The notes below the pieces were generated by a model. The model was not told the origin of the DNA. It was given only the letters and a program-made list of their open reading frames with translations, and searched no databases. Below are positions 42,078 through 48,647 of a stretch of DNA of 64,000 bases, piece after piece. Source of the stretch: Butyrivibrio sp. GTDB taxonomy: Bacteria > Bacillota > Clostridia > Lachnospirales > Lachnospiraceae. Made by a program: the position numbers and the translations under genes. Where the stretch lies: positions 1 through 64,000 of the forward strand of contig SVGC01000001.1 in the NCBI GenBank assembly GCA_015056495.1, given 5' to 3'. Position 1 is the stretch's first letter, and each line of letters begins with the position of its first letter.

Positions 42078-43214
42078 TTATCTCACCTTCATAAGTCTCA
42101 TAACCTGTTCAGCAGTATCTGCCAGATTGTTTTTGGCATTTTGGTTATCCATTGCTTCTTCCAGGCTTGTTACGCCGCGTACTATTGGGAAAAAAGCATC
42201 TATACCATTTTTATTACATTCGGTAGCATCCTTTGTAACGCCGCCTGCAAAAGCAATCACGGTCTTGCCATATTTTTTGGCAAGTCTGGCTACTCCGACA
42301 GGTGCCTTGCCCATTGCGGTCTGGAAATCAAGCATTCCTTCACCTGTTACAACAAGATCTGCGTCCTTTATATAATTCTCGAGTTTTGTTTCCTCAAGAA
42401 CGATATTGATTCCGGATTGCAGCTTGGCATTGGTAAATGTCAGGAAAGCAAATCCCATACCACCGGCAGCTCCGGTTCCAGGATATTTTGGATCAGCATT
42501 TGGATATTTTTCCCTGGCAATAGCAGCGTAGTAGCTGAGCCACTTGTCCATATCCATGATCATTGAAGGAGTTGCGCCTTTCTGTGGTCCGTATACAGCG
42601 CTGCAGCCTTCAGTTCCGCAAAGAGTATTTGTAACATCACAGGCAACCATGAATTCACATTCTTTGAGTTCAGGAATGACATAGTCATCTGTAATTGTTT
42701 CAAGGTCTTTCAGCCCCTTGGCTCCGAATGGGATCTGTTTGCCATAAGAATCTAAAAAGCTATATCCTAAGGCCTGAAGCATTCCGACCCCGCCATCATT
42801 GGTAGCGCTACCGCCGATTCCGACAATGAATCGTCTGCATCCTTTTGCAATGGCATCTTTTATGACTTCGCCAACTCCATAGGTAGTTGCATCTAGTGGA
42901 TTAAGATCTTTCTTTTGTACAAGAGTAATTCCTGCCGCTCCACTCATTTCTATTACAGCAGTCATAGAATCTTTGATTATGCCGTAAGCACAGTTAACGG
43001 GACTTCCCAATGGGCCGGTTACTTGTATTTCATGCCTTTCGCCGTTCATTCCCTCTATAAGTGCCTCTACGGTTCCTTCTCCGCCATCTGCAAGGGGTCT
43101 TACATTCACTATTGCATCGCGGATCACTCGTTTAAATCCTTCAGCAACTGCATAACCTGCTTCAAGGGAAGTCATGCTTCCTTTAAAAGAATCAATAGCT
43201 GTTACTACTTTCAT
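42078..43214 (-). CDS. glycerate kinase (GarK/GlxK family)
   Basis: 378 residues. Phosphorylates D-glycerate with ATP, feeding phosphoglycerate into lower glycolysis (enolase is encoded at 4672). Family marks: MKVVTAIDSFKGSMTSLEAG, VRPLADGGEGTVEAL, GVGEVIKDAIAKGCRRFIVG, GIGGSATNDGGVGMLQALG and VTGEGMLDFQTAMGKAPVGV. Ribosome site AGGAGA. First gene of the operon with the GntP permease. Members make 2- or 3-phosphoglycerate; sequence type (COG1929) favours 2-phosphoglycerate, which is inference. Confidence 0.95.
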   Translation of the reverse strand: MKVVTAIDSFKGSMTSLEAGYAVAEGFKRVIRDAIVNVRPLADGGEGTVEALIEGMNGERHEIQVTGPLGSPVNCAYGIIKDSMTAVIEMSGAAGITLVQKKDLNPLDATTYGVGEVIKDAIAKGCRRFIVGIGGSATNDGGVGMLQALGYSFLDSYGKQIPFGAKGLKDLETITDDYVIPELKECEFMVACDVTNTLCGTEGCSAVYGPQKGATPSMIMDMDKWLSYYAAIAREKYPNADPKYPGTGAAGGMGFAFLTFTNAKLQSGINIVLEETKLENYIKDADLVVTGEGMLDFQTAMGKAPVGVARLAKKYGKTVIAFAGGVTKDATECNKNGIDAFFPIVRGVTSLEEAMDNQNAKNNLADTAEQVMRLMKVR

Positions 43215-43352
43215 AAAGAATCTCCTCTCATGTAATAACGTTGATACTGCTTACGCATTTTTGCTAAACAGTAACCAGGCATTTAACTGTTACTTATTCT
43301 AGACAAAGATAAGTTTTAATGATATGTTACAGATGACATTAATTTATGATTA

Positions 43353-43380
43353 ATTATATCATTTATGTTATACATAACAA
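43353..43380 (-). promoter_or_regulatory. predicted promoter and operator of the glycerate operon
   Basis: On the minus strand TTGTTA, 16-base spacer, TATAAT. A palindrome GTTAT-AC-ATAAC (43367-43378) overlaps the -35 region, placed for control by the divergent regulator. A CAGTAAC...GTTACT pair lies further downstream (about 43270-43292). Confidence 0.55.
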
Positions 43381-43399
43381 TTTACGGGAGTTTTGACCA

Positions 43400-44485
43400 A
43401 TGATTACTTCTATTTCCAGAAGCCTTGCACAACAGATAGTCGATACTATCCATGATGTATGCGGGTACAATATAAATTTCATCAATACCAAAGGAATCAT
43501 CTATGCTTCCAGCGATCCGGATCGTCTGGAGACTTATCATGAAATAGGTCTGCGGGTTGCAAGCACCGGAGAGACCATTGAGGTAACTTCCAATAAGCAG
43601 TATCCCGGCACAAACAAGGGTATCAACATTCCAATATATTATCACAAAAGAATCATTGCAGTAGTAGGAATATCAGGTGAACCGGCAGAAGTACGTAAAT
43701 TTGCACATCTTGCTGAGAGGGTAGCGATACTTCTTTTGCATGAGCAGGAATTGAACGCCCATCATCGTACCATCGATGAAAAGAAGCAGTATCTTATCCG
43801 ATCCGTGATCAATTCTGAATATGATAACCCGGATTATCTGGAGGACTGCTTTAAAGAATTTGCTCTGGATAAGGCAAAAAAGTACAGAGTAGTAATGATC
43901 GAGATCAATAAGCGATACAATCTCGTTAACAAATCTATGCTTGATCAGGATGTTGAAACGCTGTTCAGCTCTGTTAAAAGCGGAATTTATATTTATAATT
44001 ATCCAAGTGATTTTATAGGAATAATCTGTGATGATTCTTTTGCTCAGGAAAAATATCTATTGGAAGCATTTGCCAGAAAACATGCGGCTATCGTCAAGAC
44101 TGCAGTTGGAAAAGCAACTACCATGTATGAATGCGGAGAATCCTATAGCACGGCCAAAAGCGCACTAAGGTACCTTGATCGTGTTGATCTGGATTATGTT
44201 GTTTTTGATGACCTGACTTTGGAGATTCTTTTATCAGCAGTTCCGGCAAAAGTGGTAAATGAGTACAGCTGCAAGATATTGAGCCATCTTGATGAGGATG
44301 AAAAAGATTTTTTGAAAGTATATTACGACAATGAAATGTCATTGCAGGATACTGCAGATGCCTTGTTTCTGCACAAGAACACGGTGCAGCAGAGATTAAA
44401 TAAAATAATGGCGAAGACTGGGAAAAATCCACGTCTTTTCAAAGATGCAGTAGCAATGTATCTGGCTCTGGTGAGCAGTAACTAA
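43400..44485 (+). CDS. CdaR-type sugar-diacid regulator
   Basis: 361 residues, cytosolic DNA-binding regulator. The N-terminal ~130 residues are the diacid_rec sensory domain (ISRSLAQQIVDTIHDVCGYN, INTKGIIYASSDPDRLETYH, IPIYYHKRIIAVVGISGEP). The middle is a degenerate GGDEF-like region of the CdaR/PucR group and the C-terminus a PucR-type HTH (VYYDNEMSLQDTADALFLHK, NTVQQRLNKIMAKTGKNP). It is transcribed divergently from glycerate kinase and the GntP permease, the classic arrangement for glycerate-responsive activation. The effector (glycerate or a sugar diacid) is inferred. Confidence 0.92.
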   Translation: MITSISRSLAQQIVDTIHDVCGYNINFINTKGIIYASSDPDRLETYHEIGLRVASTGETIEVTSNKQYPGTNKGINIPIYYHKRIIAVVGISGEPAEVRKFAHLAERVAILLLHEQELNAHHRTIDEKKQYLIRSVINSEYDNPDYLEDCFKEFALDKAKKYRVVMIEINKRYNLVNKSMLDQDVETLFSSVKSGIYIYNYPSDFIGIICDDSFAQEKYLLEAFARKHAAIVKTAVGKATTMYECGESYSTAKSALRYLDRVDLDYVVFDDLTLEILLSAVPAKVVNEYSCKILSHLDEDEKDFLKVYYDNEMSLQDTADALFLHKNTVQQRLNKIMAKTGKNPRLFKDAVAMYLALVSSN

Positions 44486-44487
44486 AA

Positions 44488-44555
44488 ATGACCCCAAGGG
44501 ACGGGGATAAGGGGACATTTTTGGAAAATGTCCCCTTGACTCCGTCCCCTAGGGT
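44488..44555. repeat. GGGACGGGG palindromic repeat (complete copy; bidirectional terminator position)
   Basis: Arms TGACCCCAAGGGACGGGGAT / CCGTCCCCTAGGGTCA and GGGGACATTTT / AAAATGTCCCC around TGG. It lies between the convergent cdaR-like and beta-helix genes; a half copy is at 7073. Confidence 0.85.
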
Positions 44556-44573
44556 CATATTGTTTAGTTGTAA

Positions 44574-46058
44574 TCAGTTTGTTCCTTCAAGAGCAACACC
44601 ATCTACGTAGAGTGTGTAACCATTGCTGATGATACTTGAAGCATCGCCATCAAATGATGAGATGTATGTATCAGCTGTAAGAGTCCATGTGCTGTCTTCA
44701 TCGATAGAAACAGATACTGTACCAACTTCTGTTGAAACTGTTTCACCATCAGCATTTGTGATCTCACCACTGATAGCACCTGTGTATGATGAACCTTCTG
44801 TAAGGTTAAGTGTAAACTCTGAATCATCGCCTACAAGGATTGTTCCTTCAAGTTCCTGACCAATAGCGTTGATTGTAGCTACGTTGTCAGCACCTGACCA
44901 ACCATCGGCACATACTGAAAGGAGTATATTTTCAGCATCTTCATTTGTGATAGCTACTCCGCTAAGTGTGATGATGGCATCTGTATTTGTTACGTGGAAT
45001 ACATGTCCATTCATACTTGTAAGTGAGCCGCCTGTCATTGTAAATGTAGATGTACCACTATCTGCATCACCTGACATAGACTGGTAGATCATGATTGAAT
45101 CGTAGAATGTAGCATTACCATTAGTATCTGTGTTATTTGCTGTCAGATCGCAGTCTGTAAGGTCGATTGAGTTAATACCTTCAATACATACACCTTCTGA
45201 AAGGTTGGATGTAAGAGTTGCATTTGAAACTGTAATATCAGCTGTTGAATAAATAGCTGGTGAGCCGAGTCCGTTTGTTGTATATGTACCGCCGTCTACT
45301 GTAACTGTACCGCCACCTCTGTCTGTTCTGATGGCTGCAGAAGACTGTCCGCTTGTCTCAACATCAAGGTTGGATGCGATTGTGATACCACCACCTGTTG
45401 TCATGATACCGCCAGAGCCATCGCCTGTTGTCTTGATTGTTGTATCAGAGATGATAACTGTTGTTCCATCACCTTCAGCACCATTCTGACCGCCGTTACC
45501 GCCGTATGAGAATACGCCGTTTGCACCGTCAGCATCTGATGTGATAGTACCACCTGTGATAGTTGTTGTTGATCCGTCTTTTACAAGTACTGCTGCATTT
45601 AATCCATAGAAGTTGCAGTTGTCACCACCGTCAGAGTCACCAGTCTTAGTTACTGTTGGATTTGTAATTGTAACGTCTTCAGAAGTTGAAACAAGAAGAG
45701 CACTCTGGTCAACTGTTTCTGTTTCATATGTCTGGTCTTCCTGAGTATCTGCTGATGTGATCTCTACAGCACCTGAGTATTCAATGTCTTCGCTGCTGCT
45801 TCCACCACCGAAGCCACCGCCTTCTCCGCCAGGAGCACCGTCAGGAGCTTCACCTTCTGGCTTTTCTCCATCTGGAGCTTCTCCGTCAGGAGCTTCGCCT
45901 TCTGCCATTTCCATGCTGCTTGCCTCTATACTTGCTTCAGATGCTGTCTCGTCAGTAGTTGTAGAAGTAGTTGTTGTGCTGCCACACGCTGCAAGTGAAG
46001 CACACATTACTGTTACAATAGCAAGTGATAAAAATTTCTTTAATTCCTTTTTCTTCAT
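44574..46058 (-). CDS. beta-helix repeat lipoprotein (494 aa)
   Basis: GAGGAG ribosome site; lipoprotein signal with lipobox SLAAC. An Asp/Gly/Pro-rich linker (GEAPDGEAPDGEKPEG type) and a Gly-rich stretch precede ~400 residues of right-handed beta-helix coils: DVTITNPTVTKTGDSDGG, GSTTTITGGTITSDADGANG, GGGTVTVDGGTYTTNGLGSP, STADITVSNATLTSNLSEGV. Similar coils occur in pectate-lyase-like adhesins, and the PDG-repeat linker parallels the DUF4353 lipoprotein at 36658. No catalytic residues can be assigned, so surface binding is the likelier role. It lies 110 bases downstream of the xylanase gene on the same strand. Confidence 0.8.
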   Translation of the reverse strand: MKKKELKKFLSLAIVTVMCASLAACGSTTTTSTTTDETASEASIEASSMEMAEGEAPDGEAPDGEKPEGEAPDGAPGGEGGGFGGGSSSEDIEYSGAVEITSADTQEDQTYETETVDQSALLVSTSEDVTITNPTVTKTGDSDGGDNCNFYGLNAAVLVKDGSTTTITGGTITSDADGANGVFSYGGNGGQNGAEGDGTTVIISDTTIKTTGDGSGGIMTTGGGITIASNLDVETSGQSSAAIRTDRGGGTVTVDGGTYTTNGLGSPAIYSTADITVSNATLTSNLSEGVCIEGINSIDLTDCDLTANNTDTNGNATFYDSIMIYQSMSGDADSGTSTFTMTGGSLTSMNGHVFHVTNTDAIITLSGVAITNEDAENILLSVCADGWSGADNVATINAIGQELEGTILVGDDSEFTLNLTEGSSYTGAISGEITNADGETVSTEVGTVSVSIDEDSTWTLTADTYISSFDGDASSIISNGYTLYVDGVALEGTN

Positions 46059-46168
46059 GATTTATAATCTCCTCTTAAATAGCATTTAATTGCCTCTTGC
46101 AATTGCTATTATGGAACTAAAACCTAAAACCAAGTTAAAAAAAGAATTAAAAAAATGTGATATGTGCT

Positions 46169-47509
46169 TTAATAATTTTCCATAGTATCTACTATAGAGT
46201 AATAAGCTGCCTTTGGCTGGTAGTTGCTATCAAAGATACGTGTGTTAGTTGTATCGCCTTCTCTGTAGTGGTCAACCAGGCCAAATACTGTTACGCAAGT
46301 GATGTTGGCTGGACCACCTGCATCTGTATCCATATCGTGGAGCAGCTGGAAAACCTGGGCATATCTGTCAGCCTGTTTCTGGAACTGTTCATCTGTTTCT
46401 TCGTCGACGCCAATTGATAATTCAGTGATATGAATCTCAAGGCCGAGCTCTGCGAATTTTTCAATAGCATTTTTTATCATATCATCGCTTGGATAATCAA
46501 TTCCCCAATAGCCCTGCATTCCAATTCCATCGATCAAGCCTTTTTCCTTGAGATGACTGCACAGATCATATATAGCCTGAGTCTTAGGCTCCTGATAAGT
46601 GTTGTAGTCGTTGTAAAAAAGCTTTACGTCTTTATCTACATATTTTCTTGCATATGTAAATGCCATTTCAACATAGTCAGGTCCGATAGTTTCGTACCAT
46701 GGGTTAGGATCGTTGCCGACTTTTGTTCTGCACATGAAATAGCTGTCAGGGTCATAGCTGGCTGGTTCAACAGCTTCATTTACAACATCCCAGCAGTAGA
46801 TCACTCCAGGATATTCTTCCTGAACATGAGTTACAAGCTGTTTGATATAGCTCTCCATTCGCATGAGCATTGTATCTTTATCTACGTATTCGCCGTCATC
46901 CTTGTAATCCACTCTGAAAAACCAGTCTGGAGCCTGAGTGTGCCATACAAGTGTATGACCTCTCATCTGCACGCCGTTTTCTTTGCACCATTCAAGAGTA
47001 GGATCGATTGAAGCAAAATTAAGAGCCGGTTCTTCAATGCCTTTACTGATGTTGTCCTGACATCCAAACCAGTCAAGGATGTAGCCACTTTTCATAAGGT
47101 TAGTCATGGTGCAGCTATTGAAATGATACTTGGTATACTCCATATATTCAGGTATGTTTAATGTCTGATTCTCCAGAGTACTTCCGTTGATACCTACTCC
47201 CAATGCGAAGTAATCGCTGCACAGATCCTTTAATGGTGTTGAATCTTCTAATGAATAAACAGTAGTTGCTTCAGATGCAAGGTCAGAGCTATTAGAACTA
47301 TTTGATTCTGCAGAGCTGGCATAAGAAGTAGATGGATCAGAACCATCTTCTGCATTTGTAAGTGAAGATCCTGTAGACGCAGCACTATCGCTGTTGATCC
47401 CCTGATCAGAATCATATGAAGGTGTAGCGCCTTGAGCCTGACCACATCCAATACATCCGGATAAAAGAGTGGCAATTAGAATGCCTGATAAAAGTGTTTT
47501 TGATTTCAT
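46169..47509 (-). CDS. GH10 endo-beta-1,4-xylanase, lipoprotein
   Basis: 446 residues; cleaves internal xylan bonds at the cell surface. GGGAGGCGAAA precedes the ATG; codons upstream of it are rejected. Lipobox LLSGC. After a Ser-rich linker (~residues 25-85) the whole GH10 barrel is present: DYFALGVGINGSTLENQ, RGHTLVWHTQAPDWFF, acid/base Glu245 in CWDVVNEAV, nucleophile Glu363 in IHITELSIGV, and VTVFGLVDHYREGDTTNTRI near the end. Immediately upstream a hairpin GTGCCAT-TGGGGGT-ATGGCAC (47522-47542) borders the ribosome site and may modulate translation. Confidence 0.95.
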   Translation of the reverse strand: MKSKTLLSGILIATLLSGCIGCGQAQGATPSYDSDQGINSDSAASTGSSLTNAEDGSDPSTSYASSAESNSSNSSDLASEATTVYSLEDSTPLKDLCSDYFALGVGINGSTLENQTLNIPEYMEYTKYHFNSCTMTNLMKSGYILDWFGCQDNISKGIEEPALNFASIDPTLEWCKENGVQMRGHTLVWHTQAPDWFFRVDYKDDGEYVDKDTMLMRMESYIKQLVTHVQEEYPGVIYCWDVVNEAVEPASYDPDSYFMCRTKVGNDPNPWYETIGPDYVEMAFTYARKYVDKDVKLFYNDYNTYQEPKTQAIYDLCSHLKEKGLIDGIGMQGYWGIDYPSDDMIKNAIEKFAELGLEIHITELSIGVDEETDEQFQKQADRYAQVFQLLHDMDTDAGGPANITCVTVFGLVDHYREGDTTNTRIFDSNYQPKAAYYSIVDTMENY

Positions 47510-47678
47510 TTTCGCCTCCCTGTGCCATACCCCCAATGGCACTTTTGTTGTTTTTTGCTGTATTCTTGCTATTTGCAGTCACAAGAATACATACTTTTAC
47601 TCTATTATTGTGGTAAGTTCTTCTCTAACCATTAGTTGTTATTTCATAAGCACTGATTGCTGAAATTTATAGTCAGAT

Positions 47679-47935
47679 GCATGCCACCAACGAAGGAAAT
47701 GTGGAAAGTGGCATGCGAATAATCCCAGGAAAGCATGCCACCAACGAAGGAAATGTGGAAAGTGGCATGCGAATAATCCCAAGAAAGCATGCCACCAACG
47801 AAGGAAATGTGGAAAGTGGCATGCGAATAAGCCCAAGAAAGCATGCCACCAACGAAGAAAATGGGGATAGTGGCATGCGAACATGCCAAAATAAGCATGC
47901 CACCTTCAAGGAGAATGATAATAGTGGCATGAAGT
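47679..47935. repeat. five-unit tandem array of 54-bp palindromic repeats
   Basis: Units start at 47679, 47733, 47787, 47841 and 47895 (last partial). Each has the 38-bp inverted repeat GCATGCCACC...GTGGCATGC and a 16-bp linker GAATAATCCCAGGAAA. Units 1-3 are almost identical; 4 and 5 diverge in the loop but keep the arms. Several frames are open through it only because 54 is a multiple of 3. Confidence 0.95.
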
Positions 47936-47991
47936 TGCTGAGGAGAAGGATTTTTCCTTCAAATAGATATTTGAATTATAGATATTTTTAA

Positions 47992-48117
47992 ATAATTGTC
48001 TGACAATTATAAAAGCAACTGTCAAAATTCAACAAATGATAATGAGTGTCAATTGTCAATAAGTGATAAATTGACTTTGCAAGTTGTTGAATGTAGTCTG
48101 AAAATTCAGACAATTCA
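47992..48117. promoter_or_regulatory. palindrome-rich region upstream of the ncRNA candidate
   Basis: ATAATTGTCTGACAATTAT (~47993-48011), ATTCAACAA...TTGTTGAAT (~48029/48084) and GTCTGAAAATTCAGAC (~48095-48110) are inverted repeats directly before the promoter at 48139, as expected of operator sites. Repressor unknown. Confidence 0.45.
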
Positions 48118-48138
48118 AAAGAAAAAAGGAAAAATGTA

Positions 48139-48167
48139 TTGACAATTACCTTTAGATTTTATATACT
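48139..48167 (+). promoter_or_regulatory. near-consensus sigma-70 promoter
   Basis: TTGACA (48139-48144), 17-base spacer, TATACT (48162-48167): perfect -35, five of six -10 bases, optimal spacing. It is the best promoter in the window. No plausible protein gene starts within 330 bases; it reads into the hairpin-repeat RNA. Confidence 0.8.
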
Positions 48168-48173
48168 GAATTC

Positions 48174-48504
48174 AACAACAACAGAGAAACGAAAAAACAA
48201 ATGATAAAGGGAGTAGAAAAGGCGGCGAAGGCTTCACCGGATCGAAAGCCTATTATCGAAGAGAAAAGAGAAAATTAGAAAGGTGGCGAAGGCTTCACTG
48301 ATCGACGTTTTCGAAAAAAATTAAATGGTGAAAGAACTTAGAAAGATGGCGAAGGCTTCATCAATCGAGGAACTTGCATCAGAAAAAATCAAATCCAAGA
48401 AAGATGGCGAAGGCTTCATCAATTGAGGAACAAACAAAAAAACTTAGAAACAAGCACAGAAGAGGTAGCGATGCTTTACCAATTCCAAGGCTTGTTTCTT
48501 TTTT
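48174..48504 (+). ncRNA. candidate structured non-coding RNA with five ~61-nt hairpin modules
   Basis: Five modules start at 48221, 48282, 48345, 48403 and 48464 (spacing 61, 63, 58, 61). Each is a 4-bp stem around a 9-10-nt loop GCGAAGGCTT, followed by an AATCGA-like tail, and separated by A-rich unique linkers. Stem pairs change together: GGTG/CACT, GATG/CATC (twice), GGTA/TACC; only the first (GGCG/CACC) has a mismatch. Module spacing is not a multiple of 3 and the frame is closed by stops, so one long protein is excluded. The last module is the loop of the terminator. I know no RNA family with this form. Alternatives: sponge RNA for an RNA-binding protein, a leader of the downstream protease gene, or a set of tiny ORFs beginning MAKAS. 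Confidence 0.65.
48446..48504 (+). terminator. intrinsic terminator of the ncRNA candidate
   Basis: AGAAACAAGC (48446-48455) / GCTTGTTTCT (48490-48499) followed by TTTTT; the loop contains module 5 (GGTA...TACC). Confidence 0.8.
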
Positions 48505-48510
48505 GTGTAA

Positions 48511-48557
48511 AAAAAAGACTTTTTCGTGTTAAAATACTTACATGAAAAAGTTTTTTT
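48511..48557 (+). terminator. second hairpin terminator
   Basis: AAAAAAGACTTTTTCGTG / CATGAAAAAGTTTTTTT with a 12-base loop. Together with the preceding terminator it separates the ncRNA from the protease gene. TTGCTT (48556) and TATCTG (48579), 17 bases apart, may be that gene's own promoter. Confidence 0.75.
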
Positions 48558-48647
48558 GCTTGTAAAATAGCAAATAAGTATCTGAAGTGTTTGAAAATCT
48601 TTTAACATCTAAGAAGTTAATAACAGTTGTGGGGAGGTCTTTTTTCA

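Noticed and set aside
47677..47991. Open frames through the GCATGCCAC array on both strands (18-residue repeat peptides)
   Set aside because: They exist because 54 is a multiple of 3 and the repeat lacks stops; several frames are open at once, with no ribosome site or signal.
48221..48487. CRISPR-like array (24-base repeats, ~35-base unique spacers)
   Set aside because: Repeats differ from each other with paired stem changes, spacers are A-rich and of unequal length, there is a sigma-70 promoter and a terminator around the last repeat, and no cas gene.
48464..48487. Cyclic-di-GMP-I riboswitch (GGTAGC...TTACC resemblance)
   Set aside because: Only the short GGTA/TACC stem agrees; the conserved core and the tetraloop receptor are missing.
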